Of a stretch of DNA of 64,000 nt, positions 55,265 through 64,000 are shown in pieces. The DNA comes from Paenibacillus psychroresistens (lineage in GTDB: Bacteria; Bacillota; Bacilli; Paenibacillales; NBRC-103111). The notes below the pieces were generated by a model. The model searched no databases and was not told the DNA's origin. It saw only the letters and a list, made by a program, of their open reading frames with translations. The translations under genes and the position numbers were made by a program. Each line of letters starts with the position of its first letter. Within the stretch, counting starts at the first letter, position 1. The stretch spans positions 6,523,501 to 6,587,500 of the forward strand of contig NZ_CP034235.1 in NCBI RefSeq assembly GCF_009728935.1, in the 5' to 3' direction.

Positions 55265-56761
55265 ATGTCACTTATGGGTTTAGATATCGGAACCTCTGGA
55301 AGCAAATGTACATTGTTTAATGAAGCAGGAAACGCCATTGCCTTTGCCTATCAAGACTATCCCATCATCCACTCTCACAGCGGATATGCAGAATTAAATC
55401 CAAACGAGGTTTGGCAGGCTGTTCAAAAAGTGATTTATCAAGTAACCCGAGATTATCAGGGTGCTCCTATTCAGGCGCTTTCGATTTCTTCATTTGGAGA
55501 ATCGGCTGTTCCTGTTGGCGTGAATGGCGAAGTTTTGGGCAACAGCATCCTGTATACAGATTCCCGAGGACAGCTTGAGGCTAAACGGCTTCAAGTGAAT
55601 TTGGGCGGAGAGCAGATTATGGCTTTAACCGGCATACCGGTTCATCCGATGTACACCATTAACAAAATCATGTGGATCAAAGAGCATCAACCAGAGATTT
55701 ATCTTAAAACATGGAAATTCATGCTCTTCGGAGATTTTATTGCTTATCAGCTTACGGGAATTGCCATGATTGACTATTCATTAGCTTCCCGAACGATGGC
55801 GATGAATATTACGCAGAAAGCTTGGGAGCCGGCCATTATGGAAGCTGCTGGAATCGATTCCCATCTATTCTCTGAATTAGTTCCTTCTGGTCACATTATT
55901 GGAACAGTTAGCAAGAAAATCGCTGCAACCATTGGTCTCTCACCAAAAACGTTAGTTGTAGCTGGAGGACATGACCAAGCTTGTGCTGCTCTTGGAGCGG
56001 GAGTTTTACAAGCGGGTCAAGCCATTGATGGAATCGGAACTGTCGAGTGTATAGTCCCTACATTTAAGCAGCCTGTATTGAATAAATCGATGCTGCAGCA
56101 TAATTTCAATTGTGCTCCACACACGCTCCCCAACCACTATCTCACCTACGCTTTTAATTTTACGGGGGGCTCTTTATTAAAATGGTATGTAGAATGCTAC
56201 GGGCAAATAGAGGCAGCCGAAGCGCGTCGCAGAGGAATAAGCGTTTATGATATTTTTAATGAACTGGCTGGAACAGACCCCACAGAGCTGCTGGTCATCC
56301 CGCATTTCGCTGGCTCAGGAACACCGTTTATGAATCCCGCTGCAAAAGGAATGATCTACGGGTTAAGCTTTGAGACAACGCCTGCCCATATTTATCGCGG
56401 ACTTTTGGAGGGTATTACCTATGAGATGCTTTATAATTTAGAGTGCTTGGAGCTCGCAGGTATTAAAGTCGACACCTTAAAAGCAGTTGGCGGCGGAGCC
56501 AAATCTGAGCTGTGGATGCAAATGAAAGCAGATATTATGGGAAGAAAAGTGGAGACTCTAGCAATTAGCGAGGCAGGAACGATGGGTACTGCCATTCTTG
56601 CAGGTATTGCATCAGGTGTTTATCCCTCCTATGAGACAGCTGTAGAGCAGCTCGTAAAAGTTAAAAGAACCTACTACCCCAACCCAAAAATAACAGAAAT
56701 CTACCAAGCAAATTATGCACGTTATAAGAAGCTATCGTCACTAGTAAGAGAAGGGTTGTAA
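55265..56761 (+). CDS. FGGY-family carbohydrate kinase
   Basis: A 498-residue sugar kinase of the xylulokinase/gluconokinase/rhamnulokinase superfamily. The N-terminal phosphate loop MGLDIGTSGSKCTLF, GDFIAYQLTG, GGHDQACAALGAG and the FGGY C-terminal signature GGGAKSELWMQMKADIMGR are present. Divergent from the isomerase/aldolase operon and sharing its operators, it should phosphorylate the ketose made there. Substrate and phosphorylation position (C1 or C5) are not decided by the sequence. It ends at a strong terminator. Confidence 0.9.
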   Translation: MSLMGLDIGTSGSKCTLFNEAGNAIAFAYQDYPIIHSHSGYAELNPNEVWQAVQKVIYQVTRDYQGAPIQALSISSFGESAVPVGVNGEVLGNSILYTDSRGQLEAKRLQVNLGGEQIMALTGIPVHPMYTINKIMWIKEHQPEIYLKTWKFMLFGDFIAYQLTGIAMIDYSLASRTMAMNITQKAWEPAIMEAAGIDSHLFSELVPSGHIIGTVSKKIAATIGLSPKTLVVAGGHDQACAALGAGVLQAGQAIDGIGTVECIVPTFKQPVLNKSMLQHNFNCAPHTLPNHYLTYAFNFTGGSLLKWYVECYGQIEAAEARRRGISVYDIFNELAGTDPTELLVIPHFAGSGTPFMNPAAKGMIYGLSFETTPAHIYRGLLEGITYEMLYNLECLELAGIKVDTLKAVGGGAKSELWMQMKADIMGRKVETLAISEAGTMGTAILAGIASGVYPSYETAVEQLVKVKRTYYPNPKITEIYQANYARYKKLSSLVREGL

Positions 56762-56765
56762 TAGA

Positions 56766-56811
56766 AATCACCGTATCATCGCACTAAGTCGATGATACGG
56801 TGATTTTTTTT
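56766..56811 (+). terminator. Strong intrinsic terminator of the FGGY kinase
   Basis: A 16-bp perfect stem (56766-56781 with 56790-56805) with an 8-nt loop, followed by eight T. It also faces the convergent gene at 56822. Confidence 0.92.
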
Positions 56812-56821
56812 GACCATAGAC

Positions 56822-59800
56822 CTATTGACCATAAACAGAAAATTCATAAATGCTGCTGCCCTGAGCTTGCGTAGCCGTTAATGTAATCCTCATATATCTG
56901 GCTGTTATCGAAGCAGCATTGGTATCCGTGTTCGAGGTTTGGGTCGTAAAGCTTCCGGTATGGTCGTAATACATGCTGTAAGTACTATCATCTGTTGAAT
57001 ATTCGATTTTATATTTCTCCCCTAATCCCAACTGTTGATAGAATGTCGTATTCACACTGCTGATAGAGTAGTTGGAGCCTAAATCTACTTTCAACGATTG
57101 TGGGTCTGACCCACCACTTACTTGTGCCCAGCGAGTTCCAGAGTTGCCGTCTACAGCTTTAGGAGCATCATAAGTACTGGAGTAAGTTGAAGAAGCGGTA
57201 GCTGTTTTACCTTGTGAGAGCAATACCGGTGTGCTGCTCAGGCTTCCATACACGGCAAACTCGTATATACTGCTGCCTTGAACCTGTGTATCTGTAAGGG
57301 TTATCCGAATATACCTTGCTGTAATTGAGCCCGCATTGGTATCTGTGTTAGACGCTTGTGTCGTATAGCTTGCTGTATGGTCGGAATAAGTGGAATAGGT
57401 ACTATCATTAGATGAATATTCAATTTTGTACTTCATCCCAAGTCCCGATGGCAAATGAAAATTCGTATTCGTACTGGTTATCGTATAATTGGCACCCAAG
57501 TCAACCTTCAGCCATTGCGGATCAGACCCGCCACTGACTTGTGCCCATCTTGTTGAAATACTTCCATCCACAGCTTTAGAAGCATCATAAGTGCCAGAAT
57601 AAATCGATGAAGCTGTGGCTGTTTTACCTTGAGAAACCGGAACCGAAGGCGCACCTGAGCTTCCGAACACCTTAAACTCATAGAGGCTGCTTCCTTGCCC
57701 TTGTGTTCCTGTTAACGTGATTCTCATGTAACGCGCGGTAATGGAGCCTGCATTCGTATCCGTAACAGAGGATTGTGTTGCATAACTTCCCGTATGATCC
57801 AGATACATTGAATAAGTACTGTCATCCGTTGAGTATTCAATTTTGTACTTCATGCCAAGCCCTGAAGGCAAATGAAAATTCGTGTTCGTGCTGGTAATCG
57901 TATAATTCGCTCCCAAGTCAACCTTTAACCACTGCGGATCTGCACCTCCACTGACTTGTGCCCATCTGGATGCCATATCGCCATCAACTGCTTTGGCTGC
58001 ATCATATATAGTTGAATAATTAGAAGATGCTGTCGCCGTTTTCCCTTGAGAAATAGGACTCATAATCGGTGTTGGATCTCCATAAATATTAAATTCCTTC
58101 AGCGAAGCATCCAGTCCTTGAGTATCCGCAAACGTGATTTTCATATATCTGGCTGTAACTGCTGATCTTGAATCCGCACCTGTTACCTTGAAGTTATCGA
58201 TTTTGTTTGCATACATCGTGTAATTAACATCATCCGTTGAATACTCAATCTTGTACTTATTTCCGCTGCTTGAAGCAACGTAAAAATCTGAAATCACACT
58301 TGTAACCGAATAATTAGCGCCTAAGTCTACTTTCAACCATGTCGGGTTTGCCGCTCCACTGGATTGTGTCCAGCGTGTAGTAGTACTGCCGTCTACAGCC
58401 TTGGAGGCATCAAACGTACTTGAAGCAAAGGATGATGCTGTAGCTGTTTTACCTTGTGAGAGTAAAACGGAAGTCGTGCTGCCTGGAACTTGAAAATTAG
58501 GTGTTGGTCCATCACCGCCGCCTACGCCAGCGTTTGCAATAATGGCTTGTGCAGTTGAATTCCAAGCGTCGCTCACAACTGCCGTATTATTCGCTGCAAC
58601 GTTGGTTCCGCCAGTCTGATAAGTACTCATTCCTGATGAATAGTAGTTATAATAAGCGTTGTTGTCATGCGCTGAAAAATAACCTGCAGGATTCGGATTC
58701 GTATAATACCAATTGTTTGTGCCTGAGTTCTGCTTACTTAAGACGTTGTTTGAATCAAAAAAACCGGACGAGCCATTGTCTCGATAAAGAAAAGCATATT
58801 GGTTCTTATCATCATAAATATAATTGCTATACACAACGGATCCAGGTTGACTGCCTAGGGTGTATATTCCCCCGCCATCATTCAAAGTATGGTTAAAGTT
58901 ATAAATAAGGTTGTGATCGATTACGTTATTCTTGGCAACCGATGTTCCCAAAGTATCTATAAATCCCCAACCCCAACCTGCAGAAATACCTGTATAAGGT
59001 AAATCGTAAAGTTTATTATGCGTGATCGCAGTACCTTCCGAATAACCAACAAAGATTCCGACATTGTCTAAATACTCAACACCGATTTTAGTGATCGTGT
59101 TATTAGACACCACGTTATTCTTCACAATTACTCTTGCATCGGTCGGGTGGTGGTCAGCAACATCTACACCGCCTATGTTAATTCCATTTCCCGAAATATC
59201 CGAAAACGTATTATAATCAATCTGGTTGTCTTGGCTGCCGTACTCAAAATTCAAGGCTGCGTTACCCATATGAGTAAACGTACTGTTCTTAATCACAATA
59301 TTTTTTGACGCTTTAAAGGTTACACCAGCAGGTGTCTTATATTGATTAGTACTCCATTGATGTTCTGTATATGCTGCACCAAGGTCACGATACACGACTC
59401 CCGATTGAAAATCTGCATAGCTGTTATTGCCGCTTGGTTCAAGCCAAGTATTATAAGCAAAGGTAATCCCGTCAAACTGAATATTAGTAACTGGCGAAGC
59501 CAGTGTTCCAGCGCCATTGACTAAAGTTTCCAGTTTAGCAGCAATGAAAGTCGAAGTGGACATATTCTCTCCGGTACGCGGCTTATAGAACATATATCCT
59601 GTTGTTCGGTTATAGTACCATTCTCCAGCTGAATCCAATAATTCATAAGCGTTTTCTATCCAGCTTATACTTCCGCGACTATTGCCATTAATGGTCGCAT
59701 CTGTCCATCCCGGGTTTTTCATTATTGCAGCTGTTCCCGTAATCGTACTGAAGCCAAATCTTTTACTCATCCAGCTTTGTTTATTTACCGTTTCAATCTC

Positions 59801-60373
59801 ACTTTTATTGCCCCAGCTCGCCATATTGGCGTAGGTACCCGTCGATGGCAAAGTATATCCGTTTGTTGTCATGGTAAAGCCTGCGGGATTGTCCAGCCCT
59901 CTTGCCCGTATGGCTCTAACACCATCCACATATAACTGTCTTGTATTCAGTGAGGTTCCTACATTTGCTTTATAGATATTGTTTATAGAATCATCCAGTA
60001 TCCAGCCTGTAATTGGAGTTCCCCCGCTTATAACTGGATTCTCGCTGGTGTAGGCTTTATATATGACATTAAAGCCATTGGTTCCCGAATCCAGCGAAGT
60101 AAGGGTAAAGGTCGATGAGAGTGCATAGGTTCCTCCCCTAAGATAAACCAGGATATCTCCTGTCATAGAGCTATTGATCGTACGAACTACGGTTTGAGCT
60201 TTCCCAATGGTTAGAAAAGGTTGGGCTAGCGTGCCTGGGTTGGTGTCACTGCCTGTAGGTGATACATAGTAAGTAGCTTGGACGGCTGCGGAAGCATTTT
60301 GTGAAAAGCTTATCAAGTTGGCCATGGTGAACAGCATACAGACAACTAGAACATGCGAAAATAACTTTTTCAT
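56822..60373 (-). CDS. Secreted right-handed beta-helix protein with four discoidin (CBM32-like) modules
   Basis: A 1183-residue exported protein. ATG at 60373 with GGAGG 7 nt upstream opens a signal peptide (MKKLFSHVLVVCMLF...SASA). Residues ~35-620 form a parallel beta-helix (YYVSPTGSDTNPGT start; NIVIKNSTFTHMGNAALNFEYG, GNGINIGGVDVADHH). Four discoidin modules follow at ~634, 769, 911 and 1049 (SQGKTATASS, RWAQVSGG, WLKVDLGANYTITS). The fold and N-terminus recall GH141-type or polysaccharide-lyase-like beta-helix enzymes, but no catalytic residues can be named. It lies 13 bp after the GH95 gene, so the two act on the same glycan. Confidence 0.85.
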   Translation of the reverse strand: MKKLFSHVLVVCMLFTMANLISFSQNASAAVQATYYVSPTGSDTNPGTLAQPFLTIGKAQTVVRTINSSMTGDILVYLRGGTYALSSTFTLTSLDSGTNGFNVIYKAYTSENPVISGGTPITGWILDDSINNIYKANVGTSLNTRQLYVDGVRAIRARGLDNPAGFTMTTNGYTLPSTGTYANMASWGNKSEIETVNKQSWMSKRFGFSTITGTAAIMKNPGWTDATINGNSRGSISWIENAYELLDSAGEWYYNRTTGYMFYKPRTGENMSTSTFIAAKLETLVNGAGTLASPVTNIQFDGITFAYNTWLEPSGNNSYADFQSGVVYRDLGAAYTEHQWSTNQYKTPAGVTFKASKNIVIKNSTFTHMGNAALNFEYGSQDNQIDYNTFSDISGNGINIGGVDVADHHPTDARVIVKNNVVSNNTITKIGVEYLDNVGIFVGYSEGTAITHNKLYDLPYTGISAGWGWGFIDTLGTSVAKNNVIDHNLIYNFNHTLNDGGGIYTLGSQPGSVVYSNYIYDDKNQYAFLYRDNGSSGFFDSNNVLSKQNSGTNNWYYTNPNPAGYFSAHDNNAYYNYYSSGMSTYQTGGTNVAANNTAVVSDAWNSTAQAIIANAGVGGGDGPTPNFQVPGSTTSVLLSQGKTATASSFASSTFDASKAVDGSTTTRWTQSSGAANPTWLKVDLGANYSVTSVISDFYVASSSGNKYKIEYSTDDVNYTMYANKIDNFKVTGADSRSAVTARYMKITFADTQGLDASLKEFNIYGDPTPIMSPISQGKTATASSNYSTIYDAAKAVDGDMASRWAQVSGGADPQWLKVDLGANYTITSTNTNFHLPSGLGMKYKIEYSTDDSTYSMYLDHTGSYATQSSVTDTNAGSITARYMRITLTGTQGQGSSLYEFKVFGSSGAPSVPVSQGKTATASSIYSGTYDASKAVDGSISTRWAQVSGGSDPQWLKVDLGANYTITSTNTNFHLPSGLGMKYKIEYSSNDSTYSTYSDHTASYTTQASNTDTNAGSITARYIRITLTDTQVQGSSIYEFAVYGSLSSTPVLLSQGKTATASSTYSSTYDAPKAVDGNSGTRWAQVSGGSDPQSLKVDLGSNYSISSVNTTFYQQLGLGEKYKIEYSTDDSTYSMYYDHTGSFTTQTSNTDTNAASITARYMRITLTATQAQGSSIYEFSVYGQ

Positions 60374-60386
60374 CCTTATTCCTCCA

Positions 60387-62750
60387 TTATAATTCGTATT
60401 TAAACACACTTGGAATTTGAGCCTTGAGCTCAATCTTTGTTCTTTGATCACCTACAATCAACTCAATAGTCTGGTCTATCTTGGTTGCGCATAATTCAAC
60501 TTGAGCTTCCTTATTGCTTAAATCCCATTCAAGTGTAACTTCGATACTGCCGTGTGCCAGCATCGGGCCTGCCTTACCTTGGCTCCAGCTTTGCGGTAAA
60601 GCATGGAGAACACGAATTTTCCCTGGTGAGGATAACACCAGCATTTCTTGAACAACAGCGCACCAGCCCATATTCGCATCAATTTGAAATGGCGCTGCTG
60701 GCATCTCGAAAGTCAGTCCCATATCGCGCCAATCATTGCATAATGTAAATAAGTTGCTCAATAGATTGGCTTTGCTTAGCTTTTCGAAGCTTTTAATCAC
60801 TTCCTCTCCTTTCCCCATACGGGCATACGCATTGGCAATATACATGAAAGACCATGCACATTGCTCTCTTAGCGTACGATCATTTGCCCGGTTATCCACG
60901 GCTTTAACGAACGGATTATACTGCCCTGGAGGGCTGTCCATATCGATCTCTGAGCCTGGGAATAACGGATAGATATGCGCCAAATGGCGATGTTGATCAT
61001 TGTCGTCAAAGCCCGGATGCATCCACTCCCGAATAGCTCCATCCTCATTGGTCTGATAAGCTGGAATACGTGCCAGCATTTCATTCCATTTCGCAACTTC
61101 ATCTCCATACATACCTGCTATTGGAGCCAAATTTACTAAGCTCGTCCATACTTCCTTAGCTACTGCATAATCCATGGTCGCATTCATCGTCGTTTCCATA
61201 ACTCCGCCAGACTCATACCCATCTAGATTCGACTGCTTCACGTAATTACTAGGCGTATTTTCAGGGGAAATGGAGGGACTTATGACAATAAAGCCATCCT
61301 CGCCAATCGTGAAATAATCTTCATAGAATAAAGCAGTTTCATATAAAAAGGGCAAAGTCCGTTGTCGCAGGAAATCTTCGTCCAATGTATATTGATAGTA
61401 TTTCACATAGAATTGAGCAATCCAGCCCGCACCTGATATCCAGTGGATAATGTGTGGATATGTAATCTTCAACAAACCTGATTCAGGTGTCGTCGGCGCA
61501 GGAACGAAGATCCCTCGGCAGCCGAATAAGCGTTTGGCATTAGTGCGAAAATCCTCCAGCTTATCTTCCATATAATCAAATACTGGGAGCAGCAGCTCAG
61601 GCATGTTGCCGCTTAACGCTTGCCAATAAATCATTTGTAAATTCAAGTTGACCATATGAAATGCCCAAAGCGCGTTATATTCGCCGCACCACAGGCCATA
61701 CAAATGGCAAGGCTGACCGCCTTCCCGAGTACTGGAGATCAGCAAATGGCGGCCAAATGACCACATTTTCTCCATCAACGCCAATGATTGCTTGCCCTTG
61801 TACGCATCCATCAAATATTCTTCATTATATCGATCTCTATCGGGCGCATGGAGATTAAACTTCATCGCGTGGAATAAGCGAGAATGCTCACTCGCATGCC
61901 GTTCCAATAAAGTGAAATAATCAGAAGTCATGCTGTTCAATCCACTTTTTAATTCTTGCCAGCACTCTTGTCTGGCACCATTCACGAACAATCGAATGTA
62001 GATCAGAACACGATTAGCCTCTTGGATTTGCAAGGATCCATTCTTATTCGTAATACTTCCGCCATCAAGCTCAACTCTAGCTACTGCTCCAAAATCCATA
62101 CCATTATCATTCTTCACAGCGTAATAGAGATAATTATCTTCGCCATATGATTGCTTACTCTCTGACAATGATCTCTCCAAAGCCGTTTTAAATTGTTCTG
62201 GCTCACCATTGCCATGCACATCAAATTTCAGGATACAAGAAATATGATCCGGCTCTGAACAACTCAGCTCATATATGATGACATCATCTGATCTTGAAAC
62301 GAACAAAACCCGTTCATATCTAATCCTTCCTTCCAACCAGGAAACGGAAACCTCCCCTGTTTCCATATCCAACGTCCGGCTGTAATCCTCAAAGCCTTTA
62401 CTCTGATCCATGATAATATGCAAATCGCCTAGAGGCAGCGGCAGCGCATGTTCAGCGTTATAGCCAGCATCTTTCAAGGATTGTGCAATAACATGATCTG
62501 CGACTTCAGCTTTCCCTTGAGCTAACAGCTCACGTGTAGATCTTAGTTTGTCGCTTACGTCAGGCAGCTCAGCTGTAATGCCTTGAGTCCATAAATCCGC
62601 ATGATTCAGCAATACCGTTTCTTTATACACACCTCCATATACCGAAGCACCTACTACTCCATTGCCTACAGGTATGGCTTCTTTCCATTTAGCTCCCCAA
62701 AAGGATGAAGGATACATATTTTTCGATAAATTTCTGTGATTAAAACTCAT
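60387..62750 (-). CDS. GH95-family glycosidase (alpha-L-fucosidase / alpha-L-galactosidase type)
   Basis: A 787-residue protein over the usual GH95 length. The N-terminal domain has WKEAIPVGNGVVGASVYGG and LNHADLW. The (alpha/alpha)6 catalytic region holds SPSISPENTPSNYV, ETTMNATMDYAVAKEVW and a C-terminal QIDANMGWCAVVQEMLVL. No signal peptide is seen, so it likely acts inside the cell. GGAGG lies 4 nt before the ATG. It heads an operon with the secreted beta-helix protein. GH95 includes alpha-1,2-L-fucosidases and alpha-L-galactosidases; which one is not decided here. Confidence 0.87.
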   Translation of the reverse strand: MSFNHRNLSKNMYPSSFWGAKWKEAIPVGNGVVGASVYGGVYKETVLLNHADLWTQGITAELPDVSDKLRSTRELLAQGKAEVADHVIAQSLKDAGYNAEHALPLPLGDLHIIMDQSKGFEDYSRTLDMETGEVSVSWLEGRIRYERVLFVSRSDDVIIYELSCSEPDHISCILKFDVHGNGEPEQFKTALERSLSESKQSYGEDNYLYYAVKNDNGMDFGAVARVELDGGSITNKNGSLQIQEANRVLIYIRLFVNGARQECWQELKSGLNSMTSDYFTLLERHASEHSRLFHAMKFNLHAPDRDRYNEEYLMDAYKGKQSLALMEKMWSFGRHLLISSTREGGQPCHLYGLWCGEYNALWAFHMVNLNLQMIYWQALSGNMPELLLPVFDYMEDKLEDFRTNAKRLFGCRGIFVPAPTTPESGLLKITYPHIIHWISGAGWIAQFYVKYYQYTLDEDFLRQRTLPFLYETALFYEDYFTIGEDGFIVISPSISPENTPSNYVKQSNLDGYESGGVMETTMNATMDYAVAKEVWTSLVNLAPIAGMYGDEVAKWNEMLARIPAYQTNEDGAIREWMHPGFDDNDQHRHLAHIYPLFPGSEIDMDSPPGQYNPFVKAVDNRANDRTLREQCAWSFMYIANAYARMGKGEEVIKSFEKLSKANLLSNLFTLCNDWRDMGLTFEMPAAPFQIDANMGWCAVVQEMLVLSSPGKIRVLHALPQSWSQGKAGPMLAHGSIEVTLEWDLSNKEAQVELCATKIDQTIELIVGDQRTKIELKAQIPSVFKYEL

Positions 62751-62780
62751 AGTTCCTCCGTTCGTTTAGCCCATGTTTTC

Positions 62781-62822
62781 ATATCATGTAAATCATTTTC
62801 TGCATTTATAATATATCATGTA
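62781..62822 (-). promoter_or_regulatory. Direct repeats in the GH95 promoter region
   Basis: TACATGATAT (minus strand) occurs twice, at 62813-62822 and 62781-62790, exactly 32 bp apart (about three helical turns). TATTAT/TATAAA -10-like hexamers lie between. This is a plausible binding site for an AraC-type activator. Confidence 0.4.
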
Positions 62823-62942
62823 CGATTATTAATAAAATTTAACAAACTTATGTAAAACTGATTCTTTGATGTTAATGCGAGACATATGTAATTTAACATT
62901 AAACCTATATTGTTCTTGAAAATTCCTAATAACAATGAAAGC

Positions 62943-62975
62943 TGATCTTCAATCCATGAAGATGATTGAAGATCA
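62943..62975 (-). terminator. Probable terminator after the partial SBP gene
   Basis: A 12-bp perfect stem (TGATCTTCAATC / GATTGAAGATCA) with a 9-nt loop, 20 bp after the SBP stop. The following CTTTCATTGTT is only moderately U-rich. Confidence 0.65.
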
Positions 62976-62994
62976 ACTCATTTAGTAACTCAGC

Positions 62995-64000
62995 TTATTT
63001 CGTAGCCTTCCAAGCATCGATTTGTGCCTGCATTTCAGCAATAACCTTGTCGGATCCAGCTGTTTTCAGTTTTGCAACGAATTCCGTATATTTAGCTTCG
63101 CTAGCAACACCTAGTTCAATCGCTCTGTAGTACTCATCGTATACTGCACTAGTTTTAGCAATTTCAGCTTTAACTGGAGTACCATCGAATGTAAACCCTA
63201 ATAATTTGGAAGGAACTGCATCAGCGTTAACTTTCTTAGTATCTTCCCAAACTGTTTTTGGCATTCCTTTGTCTACAAATGCAAGGTAATTCGTAGCGAA
63301 CATCCAAGGCACGTTTGGAGCATATGCTTTGCTGTTATCTCCAGGAACCATGAAACCGTCTGCATCAATTTTAAAGTGGTTGTCTTTAATTCCGAAGTTT
63401 AGAAGGTTATAAAGATCAGCATCCGTGTTCAATAGCTCAAGCAGCATCATAGCTCTTTCTGGATTTTTCGAATTTCTATTGATTGCATGCATCGTAGCAA
63501 TAATTCCGCCTGTAGTAAGGTGGGCTTGCCCCGCTGGGATATCAACTGTAGGATATCCGGCTTGTGCCGCCATAACAACTTCAACACCTGGTTTATAAGC
63601 ACCACCAATAATTACGCCTGCTTTACCAGCTTTTAAATCGTCTTGGCTGTTATCAAGTTTCTTGGCAATACGCTCACTTGCGTTCAAGTATCCTTTTTTA
63701 TTCCAATCTCTCATTAAAGCAGCAAATTTCATAACTTCAGCAGATTCATATTGATTAACTACTTTAAGAGTATCATCCGTATAAACGACTGCCCCTGGAA
63801 CATTCATCCCTGCAATAGTTTCAAAATTAAATCCATCTCCAAATTGGCTAAGAGCTGTAATAAACGGTTTCTTTGGATCGTCTTTCGTTACGGCTTGAAT
63901 AAACGGCTCAAGCGCAGATAAGTTATCAACAGAAAGTTTTCCGCTAATTGCACTTGTATCAAGCTGGTATTTATCCACCAATGATTTAGGAATAACGACG
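62995..64000 (-). CDS. Sugar ABC transporter substrate-binding protein, C-terminal part (cut by window edge)
   Basis: The last 335 residues or so of an extracellular binding protein; the N-terminus with its signal lies beyond 64000, and the frame is open to the edge. The C-terminal ~140 residues (LGFTFDGTPVKAEIAKTSAVYDEY) resemble the DUF3502 domain of YtcQ/LipO-type binding proteins, a different subgroup from the two SBPs further left. It lies upstream of and on the same strand as GH95. The terminator between suggests a separate transcript but a shared theme of glycan uptake. Confidence 0.87.
   Translation of the reverse strand, partial: VVIPKSLVDKYQLDTSAISGKLSVDNLSALEPFIQAVTKDDPKKPFITALSQFGDGFNFETIAGMNVPGAVVYTDDTLKVVNQYESAEVMKFAALMRDWNKKGYLNASERIAKKLDNSQDDLKAGKAGVIIGGAYKPGVEVVMAAQAGYPTVDIPAGQAHLTTGGIIATMHAINRNSKNPERAMMLLELLNTDADLYNLLNFGIKDNHFKIDADGFMVPGDNSKAYAPNVPWMFATNYLAFVDKGMPKTVWEDTKKVNADAVPSKLLGFTFDGTPVKAEIAKTSAVYDEYYRAIELGVASEAKYTEFVAKLKTAGSDKVIAEMQAQIDAWKATK

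Noticed and set aside
1..64000. Insertion sequences, integrases, prophage or defence genes
   Set aside because: No transposase, integrase, phage or defence-system protein was recognised in either strand; the window reads as stable metabolic chromosome.

Overview
The window looks like a chromosomal segment of a spore-former-type Firmicute, most probably Paenibacillus or a close relative. The basis is the family mix: LplA/LplB/LplC carbohydrate ABC importers with no local ATPase, YesM/YesN-type two-component pairs, large secreted multi-module glycoside hydrolases, an SLH-anchored surface protein, KtrAB, and a hut operon with Gram-positive AGGAGG ribosome sites. The DNA is moderately AT-rich. 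No rRNA, tRNA, insertion sequence, prophage gene or CRISPR array was recognised. Products are called from family resemblance by eye; no database search was run.

Layout. 1-5997 (all minus): sensor kinase, AraC-type response regulator, substrate-binding lipoprotein and a permease cut by the window edge. 6106-11830 (minus): a heterodimeric ABC exporter and KtrA/KtrB potassium uptake. 12067-13326 (plus): a divergent CPA1 cation/proton antiporter. 13414-16194: a small membrane protein, a Met/Asp-repeat secreted protein and a Yellow/MRJP-like protein. 16240-31297: a probable beta-glucan (laminarin-type) locus with one SBP-permease-permease-glycosidase operon, two related GH16 enzymes carrying discoidin-like modules, and a divergent YesM/YesN pair. 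31543-36659: two phytanoyl-CoA-dioxygenase-like proteins, a 5'-truncated AraC gene, an intact AraC regulator, a YtkL-like metallohydrolase and a small membrane protein. 36759-42425: hutHUIG, histidine degradation. 42688-51395: a 2491-residue surface protein (three lamin-tail-like domains, metallophosphoesterase, 78-residue repeats, SLH) behind a HupE-like membrane protein. 51660-56811: a sugar catabolic locus (lyxose-isomerase-like enzyme, class II aldolase, LacI repressor, sugar epimerase; divergent FGGY kinase) with two near-identical palindromic operators. 56822-62750: a GH95 enzyme plus a secreted beta-helix protein with four discoidin modules. 62995-64000: the C-terminal part of another substrate-binding protein.

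How it fits together. Most of the window serves capture of plant, algal or fungal polysaccharides: secreted enzymes cut the polymer, lipoproteins and permeases import oligosaccharides (energised presumably by a shared MsmX-type ATPase elsewhere), and sensor kinase/AraC-type regulator pairs switch the genes on. The strongest non-gene signal is a 31-39-bp promoter element shared by the SBP operon and both GH16 genes (20965-21003, 23443-23473, 27779-27817), which I interpret as the target of the adjacent response regulator. The most promising candidate for an undescribed pathway is the compact isomerase/epimerase/kinase/aldolase cluster at 51730-56761.
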